Source of the DNA: Nostoc sp. TH1S01 | GTDB lineage: Bacteria; Cyanobacteriota; Cyanobacteriia; Cyanobacteriales; Nostocaceae | DNA length: 33,999 bases | NCBI GenBank assembly: GCA_018993265.1 | Contig: JAGKSW010000059.1 | Coordinates: 1 to 33,999, forward strand | Reading direction: 5' to 3' | Part shown: in pieces, positions 1 to 8,721 of the stretch | How positions within the stretch are numbered: position 1 is the first letter of the stretch | Layout: each line of letters begins with the position of its first letter | The notes under the pieces: generated by a model | What the model saw: the letters and a program-made list of their open reading frames with translations, nothing else | Database searches by the model: none | What the model was told of the DNA's origin: nothing | Translations under genes and position numbers: made by a program

Positions 1-3
1 TGA

Positions 4-24
4 TAACTGGTAACTGTTAACTAA
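4..24. repeat. Degenerate heptamer tandem repeat
   Basis: Three tandem 7-nt units are visible: TAACTGG, TAACTGT and TAACTAA. The array touches the left window edge and may continue beyond it. Heptanucleotide tandem repeats (STRR) are typical of Nostoc-type genomes, and other arrays occur in this window. Confidence 0.6.
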
Positions 25-97
25 GTGAGTGATGAGTTGATTTATGACTATTGGTGTCAACTTAAGCTCCAAAGCTTAACTGTTGGCTTCGTCACCC

Positions 98-119
98 GCC
101 TTGAACTCAAGTTCAAGGC
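98..119. repeat. Near-perfect palindrome 1 (10-bp arms)
   Basis: GCCTTGAACT and AGTTCAAGGC are perfect inverted arms around a CA centre. The inner core GAACTCAAGTTC is the reverse complement of the core of the palindrome at 195-218, so the two may be related. It lies downstream of pheT (minus strand). No T-run follows on either strand, so an intrinsic terminator is not supported. Confidence 0.7.
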
Positions 120-129
120 TAATAGCTCA

Positions 130-147
130 AGTCTACTTAAGTAGACT
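130..147. repeat. Perfect 18-bp palindrome
   Basis: AGTCTACTTAAGTAGACT is its own reverse complement. It lies between two other palindromes in the pheT 3' flank. It could be a repeat element or a protein-binding site; nothing in the sequence decides. Confidence 0.7.
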
Positions 148-194
148 ACAAAATTTTGGGTATATTGACTTATCTTCAGATGACTTTTGCGATG

Positions 195-218
195 AGCAAG
201 GAACTTGAGTTCCTTGCT
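195..218. repeat. Near-perfect palindrome 2 (11-bp arms)
   Basis: AGCAAGGAACT and AGTTCCTTGCT form perfect 11-bp arms around TG. It lies 60 bp past the pheT stop codon. It could act as a stem-loop at the 3' end of the pheT mRNA, but no U-tract follows on the minus strand. Confidence 0.7.
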
Positions 219-278
219 GGACATAAATAATTGACGTTAAGTTAATATCAATCATTTATGACTGATCACTACTAACTT

Positions 279-2714
279 TCAACTTCTGAGGTTAACACCG
301 AATTTTTCTACCAAAGCTTCCCGAACTTTGTTGTGTACAGGTTCGACTTCGGCATCGGTGAGAGTGCGATCGCTTGCCCGATATACTAAACGAAATGCTA
401 AACTCCGTTGTCCTTGGGGGACGTTTTCGCCGCGATATTCATCAAAGATTTCCACAGATTCCAGTAAACCTTTACCAGCTTTGGTAATGGCTTTTTCAAT
501 TTCTCCTACGGAAATTTTCACTGGGGCAAAAAAGGCGATGTCGCGATCGCTGGCTGGGTATGTAGAATAAGACTTGAATGTGGGAATCAAAATCTCATCT
601 TGATCTAAGGCATCCAACAGGACATCTAAATCTAACTGAAATAGATACACAGAATCGGGTAAATCTTTTTCCCGCCGCAGTTGGGGATGCAGTTGACCAA
701 ATACACCTAGTCGGTTTCCACCTATCCATAGCGAAGCAGTACGTCCGGGATGCAAACGCTCATCACGACAATCAGGTTGATATTCTACTTGTATACCCAA
801 TTGTTGAAAGACGCTTTCGAGAATACCTTTGGCTTCAAACCAAGTCATTGGTTGTGCGCGTCCACCTTTTGACCATTTGCCGAGGGTTCTGTCTCCTCCT
901 AAGATACCAGCGATCGCATCAGCTTCGTGCAGACCGTCTTCTTCTTGTTGGAAAATTCGCCCAATTTCAAAACCATTGAGAGAACCGTTACCTTGTTCTA
1001 AATTGTATTGAAAAGCATCTATCAACCCAGCAATTAAATCAGTACGTAACGCCGAATATTCGGTAAACAAAGGGTTACTTAAAACTATCTGGCGGTCTTC
1101 TCCTGGTTTGACTAAGGAATATTGGACTAATTCCGTTAAACCTTCCGCCCGTAAAGTCGCCCGCAATTTCCGCAACAATTCCTGGTCGATGGGCAAATAG
1201 CCTGCTTCTGCTTTTTGTGGTAAAGTATCGCAGAAATTATCATAGCCGTAGAGACGAGCAATTTCTTCAATTAAATCAATTTCTCGTTCTAAATCACGGT
1301 AACGATAAGGTGGAACAGTAACATTCCAAGTACGTTCGTCTGTTGCTGTCAGCTGACATCCCAAAGCAGTTAAAATCCTGACAACATCGCTTGCTTGTAA
1401 TTCCCCTGTGTCTTCGCCTAAATCAGTAGGCCCTAATATTTCATTAACTCTATCTAAACGCAGAGAAATCGAACGACTCCAAGTCGCAGGGTCGGGACGG
1501 GTATCAACAATTTCTTGATGTACAATGACACCGCCAGCCAATTCGCTAATTAAAGCTAAAGCACGACGACAGGCGATTTCCAATTCTGCCCGGTTCACAC
1601 CCCGTTCGTATCTCCCTGATGCTTCACTGCGTAACCCCACAGCACGGGAGGAACGGCGAATAGCCACGGAATCAAACAAAGCTGCTTCTAAAACTAAATT
1701 TTGCGAACCTTCATAAACTTCGGTTTCTTCTCCCCCCATGACTCCCGCTAAAGCCACAGGTTTATCGTTAGCGGTGATTAACAAATTCTGGGTGGCGAGG
1801 GTGCGAGTTTGACCATCTAAAGTTTTCAGAGATTCCCCTTGATTGGCAAAACGCACACCAATAGTTAAATTGCCATTACCCGCAACAGCTTGTAAACGGT
1901 CTTGGTCAAAGGCGTGGAGTGGTTGTCCCCATTCCAACAATACATAGTTAGTAATATCAACGACATTACTAATGGGGCGCACACCCGCAGCCCGCAAGCG
2001 TTGTTGCAACCAGTCCGGCGACGGGGCAATTTTTACCTGTTCAATGACTGTACCAATGTAAGCTGGGCAAGCTTGGGTATCAGCAATTTTTAAACCTAAC
2101 TTGCCTGCATTGTGAGTTACTTTGACTTCCCCTGGTTCAGGAATACTCAGTTTACCACCAGTCAAAGCGGCAACTTCTCGCGCTATGCCTACCATACTTA
2201 AAGCATCCGCACGGTTAGCAGTAGCAGTCACATCTAAAATGACATCATCTAAACCCAGCAACGGGCGGACATCACTACCTACCGAGAGATTTTCCCCAGC
2301 AAAAATATGAATCCCATCAACATCACTCGGCAAACCCAGTTCTTTTAAAGAACAAATCATACCGTGAGATGGGACACCACGCAGTTTTGCAGGTTTAATT
2401 TTTAAATCAATGTTTGGTAAATAAGTGCCAACGGTGGCGACTGGGACATAAATATCAGCCCGGACGTTAGCCGCACCGCAAACAATATTCAAAGTCTCAG
2501 CCGCACCAACATCTACTTGACAAACACTTAATTTATCAGCGTTGGGGTGGGGTTGACGCTCCAGCACTCTCCCCACAACAACGCCATTCGCCCAAGTGCG
2601 GCGATCTTCAATATCTTCTACCTCAAACCCAGCCATTGTCAGGGTATGAGCTAATTCTTCTGGGCTTAATTTAATTTCTACTAGTTCCCGCAGCCAGTTC
2701 AGAGAAATACGCAT
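279..2714 (-). CDS. pheT: Phenylalanine--tRNA ligase beta subunit
   Basis: Beta chain of the alpha2-beta2 cytosolic enzyme that charges tRNA-Phe; 811 aa, the usual length. The N-terminus ([12 protein letters not shown]) matches the family. In order follow the EMAP/OB-type tRNA-binding domain (about residues 40-150, with [13 protein letters not shown]), the B3/B4 domain (about 200-370, with [11 protein letters not shown] and GQPLHAFD), the B5 domain (about 400-490), a degenerate synthetase fold, and a C-terminal FDX-ACB anticodon-binding domain (from about 720, with [10 protein letters not shown]). The frame is open for 30 more codons upstream, but that segment is not family-like, so I chose the inner ATG. 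pheS is not in this window; the two genes are often unlinked in cyanobacteria. Several HIP1 sites lie in the gene. Confidence 0.97.
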   Translation of the reverse strand: MRISLNWLRELVEIKLSPEELAHTLTMAGFEVEDIEDRRTWANGVVVGRVLERQPHPNADKLSVCQVDVGAAETLNIVCGAANVRADIYVPVATVGTYLPNIDLKIKPAKLRGVPSHGMICSLKELGLPSDVDGIHIFAGENLSVGSDVRPLLGLDDVILDVTATANRADALSMVGIAREVAALTGGKLSIPEPGEVKVTHNAGKLGLKIADTQACPAYIGTVIEQVKIAPSPDWLQQRLRAAGVRPISNVVDITNYVLLEWGQPLHAFDQDRLQAVAGNGNLTIGVRFANQGESLKTLDGQTRTLATQNLLITANDKPVALAGVMGGEETEVYEGSQNLVLEAALFDSVAIRRSSRAVGLRSEASGRYERGVNRAELEIACRRALALISELAGGVIVHQEIVDTRPDPATWSRSISLRLDRVNEILGPTDLGEDTGELQASDVVRILTALGCQLTATDERTWNVTVPPYRYRDLEREIDLIEEIARLYGYDNFCDTLPQKAEAGYLPIDQELLRKLRATLRAEGLTELVQYSLVKPGEDRQIVLSNPLFTEYSALRTDLIAGLIDAFQYNLEQGNGSLNGFEIGRIFQQEEDGLHEADAIAGILGGDRTLGKWSKGGRAQPMTWFEAKGILESVFQQLGIQVEYQPDCRDERLHPGRTASLWIGGNRLGVFGQLHPQLRREKDLPDSVYLFQLDLDVLLDALDQDEILIPTFKSYSTYPASDRDIAFFAPVKISVGEIEKAITKAGKGLLESVEIFDEYRGENVPQGQRSLAFRLVYRASDRTLTDAEVEPVHNKVREALVEKFGVNLRS

Positions 2715-3081
2715 GGAGTGTGCTTGTTTTAGGAATTCGTCTTTTGCTTCAATTTTAGGGTGTCTGATGGCGTAGATGCTTTGCGGCTTGCCGTTAGGCA
2801 TCACTGATCACAGCACCAGATTGACCCATTCACTTGAATGATCCTACTACGTTGCCCTTCAAAAGTCTGACCAACTGTATTTTATGCTTTCTGGGAGCGA
2901 TCGCACTCTTCCACTACAATGAGGCGTATATTAAGTATTACTCGACACAAACTAACTTTATATTACTTAAACCATTGAACATAACTCTAAAATTCAGGTA
3001 GTCCTCAAGACTGATGTATTAATGCAGAAATGTTTGGAAATATAGCAGCAACAAATCCAAACAATCTGGAATTAAAAGTAT
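2715..3081. other. Intergenic, pheT / small membrane protein
   Basis: This 367-bp gap separates two divergently transcribed genes and should hold both promoters. It contains one HIP1 octamer near 2898. I see no RNA gene, strong inverted repeat or convincing promoter boxes. Confidence 0.5.
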
Positions 3082-3324
3082 ATGCAATCTCTAGCAAATT
3101 CAACCAATAAAACAGAAAATAACCATCCGTCAGTCAAAACAGCACCTAATTATATTCACTCTCAAAATAACAGCAACTCTGAGCCTGTAACTCAGGTGCA
3201 GAAAGATAATGTGATCACTCGGCAAGAATTACCAGATAAGCGAGTACGTTATGGTTTTACTCTAGTTATATTGAGTGCTTTATTATTTGTGATTGCCATT
3301 TACTACGGCATCATCAATCCTTAA
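3082..3324 (+). CDS. Small single-helix membrane protein, PsaX-like tail
   Basis: 80-aa protein that I cannot name firmly. Residues 1-52 are polar, low in complexity, rich in Asn/Ser/Thr/Gln and probably disordered. Residues about 57-77 (YGFTLVILSALLFVIAIYYG) form one hydrophobic helix, followed by a short IINP tail. The order basic residue - aromatic/Phe-Thr - hydrophobic helix - AxYY-G-I recalls PsaX, the peripheral one-helix PSI subunit that sits on PsaB, although the Asn I remember in the PsaX helix is not evident. Its nearest downstream gene on the same strand is a psaB paralogue, 430 bp away. No clear Shine-Dalgarno precedes the ATG (AATTAAAAGTAT). The gene is probably real; the PSI role is inference. 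Confidence 0.55.
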   Translation: MQSLANSTNKTENNHPSVKTAPNYIHSQNNSNSEPVTQVQKDNVITRQELPDKRVRYGFTLVILSALLFVIAIYYGIINP

Positions 3325-3493
3325 TTTGTTGGATTTTGAGGTTAATTCAATCTGTAAAAATTGCCCAGTCTATAGTTACTTTACATGATTGTATTAAAGA
3401 CAACAAACTCATTTAATCATAAGCATTCATAATCCATCTTAAGTTAGATGGAAGTCATAAGAATTAATTTATTTATTAATTTAAGGACAAGAA

Positions 3494-3526
3494 ATGAAAT
3501 TGCATCATCACGCCTACAAATATTAG
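3494..3526 (+). CDS. Possible 10-aa leader peptide (MKLHHHAYKY)
   Basis: A short frame starts at ATG 3494 and ends at TAG 3524-3526. It is preceded by AAGGA (3483-3487) at normal spacing and encodes MKLHHHAYKY, with three consecutive His codons. It lies 230 bp upstream of psaB2. It may be a regulatory upstream frame or chance; it is too short to judge by coding statistics. Confidence 0.25.
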   Translation: MKLHHHAYKY

Positions 3527-3546
3527 TGTGTTTGATTCGCATAATT

Positions 3547-3719
3547 GCTGGTTCGACTATTAGCAATTACCTGCAACAATCGAGATTTTGGATTGGTTTG
3601 ATAGTTAAATTATCGTCCTAGTGGTGAGAAAAACTCCAAAATTGTTTGACTTTGATTTGGAGGCTGAAAAGATGTTGATGCAATTTTAAACATTTGCTGG
3701 TTCAGAATAACTAGCAATT
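3547..3719 (+). repeat. Duplicated stem-loop motif upstream of psaB2
   Basis: The motif GCTGGTTC-N(6-8)-TAGCAATT occurs at 3547-3568 and again, slightly altered, at 3696-3719, 149 bp apart. The first copy can fold with arms AATTGCT/AGCAATT and a 12-nt loop; the second keeps TTGCT/AGCAA. Regulatory function is conjecture. Confidence 0.4.
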
Positions 3720-3733
3720 TAGATTAGCTTTTC

Positions 3734-3739
3734 AGGAGG
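3734..3739 (+). promoter_or_regulatory. psaB2 ribosome-binding site, long spacer
   Basis: AGGAGG is a full-strength Shine-Dalgarno, but 15 nt separate it from the psaB2 ATG at 3755. A second ATG at 3742 sits only 2 nt after it in another frame and opens a 10-codon frame to TAA (3772-3774) that overlaps the psaB2 start. The long spacer and competing ATG could lower translation. Confidence 0.45.
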
Positions 3740-3754
3740 ATATGACTAAAATAC

Positions 3755-5983
3755 ATGGCTACAAAATATCCTAAATTTAACCAGGATCTTGCTCAAGATC
3801 CAACGACGCGTAGAATATGGTACGCGATCGCCACAGGAAATGATTTTGAAAGTCATGATGGGATGACTGAAGAAAATCTCTACCAAAAGATTTTCGCTAC
3901 TCACTTCGGTCATGTCGCAATTATTTTCTTGTGGGCATCTAGTCTATTATTCCACGTAGCTTGGCAAGGCAACTTTGAACAGTGGATTAAAGATCCGTTA
4001 CATATTCGCCCCATCGCCCATGCAATTTGGGATCCCCACTTTGGTAAACCAGCCATTGAAGCTTTTACCCAAGGTGGTGCTAACTATCCAGTGAATATTG
4101 CCTACTCTGGTGTTTACCATTGGTGGTACACCATCGGGATGCGGACGAATAATGACCTTTATCAAGGTTCAGTATTTTTGTTGCTGTTAGCAGCATTATT
4201 TTTATTTGCTGGCTGGCTACACTTGCAACCTAAATACCGTCCTAGCTTGACTTGGTTTAAAAGTGCTGAACCTCGATTAAATCACCACCTGGCAGGTTTG
4301 TTTGGTGTGAGTTCTTTAGCTTGGGCTGGTCACTTAATTCACGTTGCTATCCCTGAATCGCGGGGGGTGCATGTGGGCTGGAGAAACTTTCTCACAACTT
4401 TGCCTCACCCCGCAGGTTTAACACCATTTTGGATGGGTAACTGGGGTGTATACGCCCAAAATCCAGATACAGCTAACCATGTGTTCGGCACATCTCAAGG
4501 TGCAGGCACAGCTATTTTGACTTTTTTAGGTGGTTTTCATCCGCAAACAGAATCATTGTGGCTGACTGATATGGCGCATCACCATCTGGCGATCGCAGTT
4601 ATCTTTATCATCGCCGGTCACATGTACCGCACTAACTTCGGCATTGGTCACAGCATCAAAGAAATGCTCAACTCCAGACAATTCTTTGGTATCCAAACCG
4701 AAGGTCAGTTTAACTTACCCCATCAAGGTTTATACGACACCTATAACAATTCCCTGCACTTTCAGTTGTCTATACACTTGGCTGCACTGGGTACAGCAGC
4801 TTCGTTAGTAGCGCAGCACATGTACTCGCTACCGCCTTATGCCTTCATAGCTAAGGACTACACAACCCAGGCGGCGCTGTATACCCATCACCAATACATT
4901 GCTGGGTTCTTGATGATAGGTGCGTTTGCCCATGCGGGGATTTTCTGGATACGAGACTATGACCCAGAACAAAACAAAGGTAATGTCCTTGATCGGGTGC
5001 TGAAGCACAAAGAAGCGATTATCTCTCACTTAAGTTGGGTGTCACTTTTCTTAGGCTTCCATACACTAGGACTATATGTTCATAACGATGTTGTAGTTGC
5101 CTTTGGGACTCCAGAAAAACAAATTTTGATTGAGCCAGTGTTTGCTCAATTTATCCAAGCGGCTCACGGCAAATTACTGTATGGCATGGATACTTTGCTA
5201 TCTAACCCAGATAGCATTGCTTACACCGCTTGGCCAAACCAAGGTAACGTTTGGCTACCCAATTGGCTAGATGCGATTAACTCTGGTACTAACTCTCTGT
5301 TCTTGACCATTGGGCCGGGAGATTTCTTAGTACACCATGCGATCGCACTTGGTCTGCACACCACCACTTTAATTTGTGTGAAAGGTGCGTTGGATGCTCG
5401 TGGTACCAAGCTCATGCCTGATAAGAAAGACTTTGGCTTCACCTTCCCTTGTGATGGCCCTGGTCGTGGTGGTACTTGCCAAACTTCTTCTTGGGAACAG
5501 TCTTTCTATCTCGCTCTGTTCTGGATGTTGAACCTGCTGGGCTGGGTAACTTTTTACTGGCATTGGAAGCATCTAGGCGTTTGGCAAGGTAACGTTGCTC
5601 AGTTCAACGAAAACTCTACATATCTCATGGGCTGGTTCCGTGATTATCTATGGGCTAACTCGGCTCAGTTAATTAACGGTTACAACCCCTACGGCACAAG
5701 TAATTTATCTGTTTGGGCTTGGATGTTCCTGTTTGGACACCTTGTTTGGGCAACTGGTTTCATGTTCTTGATTAGCTGGCGTGGCTACTGGCAAGAGTTA
5801 ATTGAAACCCTTGTTTGGGCGCATGAACGCACTCCACTCGCTAACTTAGTTCGTTGGAAAGATAAGCCTGTTGCTCTATCCATCGTCCAAGGCTGGTTGG
5901 TTGGTTTAGCTCACTTCACTGTGGGTTACATCCTGACTTATGCCGCCTTCCTCATAGCCTCAACCGCAGGTAAATTCGGTTAA
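3755..5983 (+). CDS. psaB2: Photosystem I P700 apoprotein A2 paralogue
   Basis: 742-aa, 11-helix thylakoid core protein of PSI. Conserved features include the FX-cluster loop ([12 protein letters not shown]), the P700 His in [15 protein letters not shown] (about residue 662), the A0-side Met in that helix, the phylloquinone-site Trp in RGYW, and the [21 protein letters not shown]-terminal region. Electron-transfer residues therefore look intact. It differs from the usual PsaB: psaA is absent upstream, the stretch after the second FX Cys ([11 protein letters not shown]) seems one residue longer than the DISAWD-FYL form I recall, and [11 protein letters not shown] replaces the common FQLGWHLACLG. 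These traits fit the PsaB2 paralogue of heterocystous cyanobacteria. It presumably pairs with PsaA encoded elsewhere. It is monocistronic, with a long leader and its own terminator. Confidence 0.9.
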   Translation: MATKYPKFNQDLAQDPTTRRIWYAIATGNDFESHDGMTEENLYQKIFATHFGHVAIIFLWASSLLFHVAWQGNFEQWIKDPLHIRPIAHAIWDPHFGKPAIEAFTQGGANYPVNIAYSGVYHWWYTIGMRTNNDLYQGSVFLLLLAALFLFAGWLHLQPKYRPSLTWFKSAEPRLNHHLAGLFGVSSLAWAGHLIHVAIPESRGVHVGWRNFLTTLPHPAGLTPFWMGNWGVYAQNPDTANHVFGTSQGAGTAILTFLGGFHPQTESLWLTDMAHHHLAIAVIFIIAGHMYRTNFGIGHSIKEMLNSRQFFGIQTEGQFNLPHQGLYDTYNNSLHFQLSIHLAALGTAASLVAQHMYSLPPYAFIAKDYTTQAALYTHHQYIAGFLMIGAFAHAGIFWIRDYDPEQNKGNVLDRVLKHKEAIISHLSWVSLFLGFHTLGLYVHNDVVVAFGTPEKQILIEPVFAQFIQAAHGKLLYGMDTLLSNPDSIAYTAWPNQGNVWLPNWLDAINSGTNSLFLTIGPGDFLVHHAIALGLHTTTLICVKGALDARGTKLMPDKKDFGFTFPCDGPGRGGTCQTSSWEQSFYLALFWMLNLLGWVTFYWHWKHLGVWQGNVAQFNENSTYLMGWFRDYLWANSAQLINGYNPYGTSNLSVWAWMFLFGHLVWATGFMFLISWRGYWQELIETLVWAHERTPLANLVRWKDKPVALSIVQGWLVGLAHFTVGYILTYAAFLIASTAGKFG

Positions 5984-6014
5984 ACAAGTTTGATATCCTC
6001 TGACCTTAGCTATT

Positions 6015-6050
6015 TCCCCCTTGATACCGTCAGGTGAAAGGGGGATTTTT
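6015..6050 (+). terminator. Intrinsic terminator of psaB2
   Basis: TCCCCCTT (6015-6022) pairs perfectly with AAGGGGGA (6038-6045) around a 15-nt loop and is followed by TTTTT. It lies 32 bp after the psaB2 stop codon, so the gene is closed off from what follows. Confidence 0.85.
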
Positions 6051-6076
6051 ATCACAACAGAGTACTCGGATTGCTC

Positions 6077-6233
6077 AGATCCCCGACTTCTTTAAGAATA
6101 GGACTTACGCAATAACTCTCTCAAACTCTTATGACTTCGTGTCCTACCCTGCGGGAAGCCGCTATCGCGTCTATGCGCCCTTTGCGGTTCGTTTTTTCAA
6201 ATTCTGCGTAAGTCCTAAAGAAGTCGGGGATCT
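6077..6233. mobile_element. Composite MITE-like element with nested TIRs
   Basis: 157-bp element. The outer arms AGATCCCCGACTTCTTTA (6077-6094) and its inverse (ending 6233) enclose inner arms AGGACTTACGCA (6100-6111) and TGCGTAAGTCCT (6205-6216). The left side has a 6-nt insertion (AGAATA) between outer and inner arms. The centre holds a CTGCGGGAAGCCGC-type sequence that is dispersed in Nostoc genomes. The 90-codon frame across it (6034-6306) begins inside the terminator and includes both arms, so I do not call it a gene. No transposase is present, so it would need one in trans. No target duplication was recognised. Confidence 0.7.
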
Positions 6234-6297
6234 CGTATCCCGCACAATGAATGACGACGAATATCAATTTCTGTATTATTGGGCTTGTCGCCACAAT

Positions 6298-6327
6298 GTA
6301 TTATAGTTATAATACAAAATATAATAC
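6298..6327 (+). promoter_or_regulatory. Promoter/operator-like TATAATAC repeats
   Basis: GTATTATA-GT-TATAATAC (6298-6315) is a perfect 8-bp inverted repeat, and TATAATAC recurs at 6320-6327. Both TATAATAC copies contain a consensus -10 hexamer. They lie 46-76 bp before the EF-G paralogue start. The arrangement could be a promoter with an overlapping operator; no obvious -35 box was found. Confidence 0.45.
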
Positions 6328-6372
6328 CACTCTCATAGTGACTATTTGTCGCTTGCACAAAAAGGAAATGTT

Positions 6373-8376
6373 ATGATTCCCCGAACACGCATCCGCAATA
6401 TTGGTATTTCTGCTCACATCGACTCTGGTAAAACTACGCTGTCAGAGCGAATTCTCTTCTATACGGGCAGAATCCATGCTATTGAGGAGGTGAAGGGCGG
6501 CGGCAAGGGTGCAACGATGGATTTTATGCCGGAGGAAAAGCTGCATGGAATTACCATTACCTCCGCAGCCACAACTTGTCAGTGGCGTGATACCCAAATT
6601 AATTTAATTGATACTCCAGGGCATGTGGATTTCACGATAGAAGTCGAGCGTGCTTTGCGGGTACTGGATGGGGCGGTGATGGTGTTGTGTGCCGTGGCGG
6701 GTGTGCAGTCCCAATCCATCACAGTGGATCGGCAGATGAAACGCTACCGTGTGCCGCGTCTAGCATTCATCAACAAAATGGATCGAATGGGTGCAGATCC
6801 ATTTCGTGTAGTCCAGGCTATCCGCGATCGCTTGCAATTAAATGCGGTGTTGCTGCAATATCCCATCGGTAGTGAAGACAACTTCCAAGGTGTGATTGAC
6901 CTAGTGACAATGCAAGCACATTACTTTGAAGGCGAAAACGGCGAAAATTGGGTGAAACAAGCAATTCCCGACAACCTTGTAGCAGCAGCACAACAGGCGC
7001 GGGAAAAATTGCTAGATAGCTTGTCTTTGTTCTCAGAAGAAATGACTGAGATGCTGTTGGCAGATCAAGAGATTCCCTCAGAACTGATTTGGCAAGTTAT
7101 CCGCCAAGCAACCTTGAGGTTGGAATTCACACCTGTACTGCTGGGTTCTGCATTCAAAAACAAAGGCGTGCAGAATCTCTTAGATGCGATCGCCCTTTAT
7201 TTACCATCTCCCATCGATAGGGAAGTAGTCAAAACCGCAGAATCAGTCAGTGTTTACCCTGAGCCTGATGCGGCTTTAGTGGCTTTGGCATTCAAACTCA
7301 CTCTCGAATCTTTCGGTCAGCTAACCTACACCCGCATTTACTCCGGCACATTAAAACCGGGTGATATTGTGTATAACTCCCGGACTGAAAAACGAGTGCA
7401 ACTTGGTCGTTTGGTGCGAATGCACGCCAACAAGCGCGAAGAGTTGCCAGTGGCTGTAGCTGGAGATATTGTGGCTTTGTTGGGTGTTGATTGTGCTTCG
7501 GGCGATACATTATACACAGGAGACACACCAGTGTTTCTCGAAAGAATGTTTGTCCCGGAACCAGTGATTACACTGGCAGTTACACCGAAAAAACAAGAAG
7601 ATAGCGATCGCCTAGCCAAAGCACTCAACCGCTTTCAACGGGAAGATCCCACATTTCGGGTAAGTATCGACCCAGAATCAAAAGCAACTTTGATTTCTGG
7701 TATGGGTGAACTGCATCTCGAAATTTACCTGGAGCGGATTCAACGGGAATATAATGCTGAGGTTTATGTCGGTACTCCCGCAGTGGCGTATCGGGAAACC
7801 ATTAGCCAAAAAACTCAATTTGATTACCGACTCAAGAAACAATCTGGTGGTGCTGGTTTATACGCCTGTGTGACTGGGTGGATTGAACCAACCGATGAAC
7901 CATTTGTATTTGAGAATCGGGTAGTTGGTGGTGCAATTCCCAAAGAATATATCCCAGCCTGTGAAAAAGGTTTCCGCGAGGCGATGACAGCCGGAAAACT
8001 GTCAGGTTATCCGGTAACAGGGGTGAAAGTCTTGCTGGATGGGGGTTCCTATCATCCAATTGATTCTTCGGAATTGGCGTTTCGTTCCGCTGCTCATCAA
8101 GCCCTGGAAAATGCGATCGCCCAAGCCAAACCCTATATACTCGAACCAATTATGCTCGTAGAAGTGGAAACACCAAACGAGTTTATGGGTAGAATCCAGG
8201 GAGACATTTCATCCCGTCGCGGCTTGCTTTTGGGTTCCGAGACAATGCAAGGATATTCTGTGATTCGCGCCGAAGTACCACTAGTGCAAATGTTTGGCTA
8301 TTCTACAGACTTGCGATCGCTCACTGCGGGTATGGCGACTTTTTCAATGGAATTTGCCTGTTATCGTCAGTCTTAA
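6373..8376 (+). CDS. Elongation factor G paralogue, mtEFG1/spdEFG1-like
   Basis: 667-aa translational GTPase; EF-G drives ribosomal translocation. G motifs are intact: AHIDSGKTT (P-loop), GITI (switch I), DTPGH, NKMD and GSAFK. Domains II to V follow, including SGGAGLYACVTGW and GYPVTGVKVLLDGGSYHPIDSSE of domain IV. Many segments match mitochondrial EF-G1 rather than housekeeping bacterial EF-G: IRNIGISAHIDSGKTTL, VERALRVLDGAVMVLCAVAG, GSAFKNKGVQNLLDA, and DCASGDT in domain II. It stands alone, without the rpsL-rpsG-fusA-tufA neighbours. The frame extends upstream to a TTG at 6346, but ATG 6373 has AAGGA at good spacing. A second function such as stress translation is inference. Confidence 0.9.
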   Translation: MIPRTRIRNIGISAHIDSGKTTLSERILFYTGRIHAIEEVKGGGKGATMDFMPEEKLHGITITSAATTCQWRDTQINLIDTPGHVDFTIEVERALRVLDGAVMVLCAVAGVQSQSITVDRQMKRYRVPRLAFINKMDRMGADPFRVVQAIRDRLQLNAVLLQYPIGSEDNFQGVIDLVTMQAHYFEGENGENWVKQAIPDNLVAAAQQAREKLLDSLSLFSEEMTEMLLADQEIPSELIWQVIRQATLRLEFTPVLLGSAFKNKGVQNLLDAIALYLPSPIDREVVKTAESVSVYPEPDAALVALAFKLTLESFGQLTYTRIYSGTLKPGDIVYNSRTEKRVQLGRLVRMHANKREELPVAVAGDIVALLGVDCASGDTLYTGDTPVFLERMFVPEPVITLAVTPKKQEDSDRLAKALNRFQREDPTFRVSIDPESKATLISGMGELHLEIYLERIQREYNAEVYVGTPAVAYRETISQKTQFDYRLKKQSGGAGLYACVTGWIEPTDEPFVFENRVVGGAIPKEYIPACEKGFREAMTAGKLSGYPVTGVKVLLDGGSYHPIDSSELAFRSAAHQALENAIAQAKPYILEPIMLVEVETPNEFMGRIQGDISSRRGLLLGSETMQGYSVIRAEVPLVQMFGYSTDLRSLTAGMATFSMEFACYRQS

Positions 8377-8721
8377 ATCCACATTGGCAACTATACCAGA
8401 AGGCAGAAGGCAGGAGGAAAAGTCTTACTATACCTTGCATTCAAGCTTTCAAACTGTCCTAACCTGACTACCGCTATAAAATCTTGAATTAGTTATTTAG
8501 GGACACAATTATTTGTATCCCTTTTATTTTTGCGATCGGCTTTACTCGTTGCGTGAGTGGGATCAATACTCGCCTATACGCTTGTAAAGAAAGCAATACT
8601 GTCTGATAATGTTTCTACCTATAGCAGCAATTTGAGATGAAAATCGGCACGAAACAGCGAATAATCTTGTTTTACCGTTAAATTTCTGACTGATTAAGTC
8701 GTTCTTATAAATTATTCAATT
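8377..8721. other. Intergenic, EF-G paralogue / transporter
   Basis: 345-bp gap. It contains a short heptamer run (AGAAGGC twice plus a partial unit, 8398-8418) and the terminator at 8499-8531. The last 190 bp before the transporter is AT-rich and should hold its promoter, but I see no convincing boxes or small gene. Confidence 0.5.
8499..8531 (+). terminator. Intrinsic terminator of EF-G paralogue
   Basis: AGGGACACAA (8499-8508) pairs with TTGTATCCCT (8513-8522) with one mismatch and a 4-nt loop, followed by TTTTATTTTT. It lies about 120 bp after the EF-G paralogue stop codon on the same strand. Confidence 0.7.

Larger units (their letters stand above)
3325..3754. other. Long leader region upstream of psaB2
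   Basis: 430 bp of AT-rich sequence between the small membrane protein and psaB2. It holds a possible 10-codon reading frame (3494-3526), a duplicated stem-loop motif (3547-3568 and 3696-3719) and the AGGAGG ribosome-binding site. No HIP1 site is seen. The length suggests a separate promoter and a long 5' leader for psaB2. Confidence 0.5.

Noticed and set aside
279-2804. Longer pheT from the upstream ATG at 2804
   Set aside because: The extra 30 residues are unlike PheT, whose family starts at [12 protein letters not shown].
6034-6306. 90-codon open frame between psaB2 and the EF-G paralogue
   Set aside because: It starts inside the psaB2 terminator and covers both inverted arms of the MITE-like element; the frame is a by-product of the repeat.
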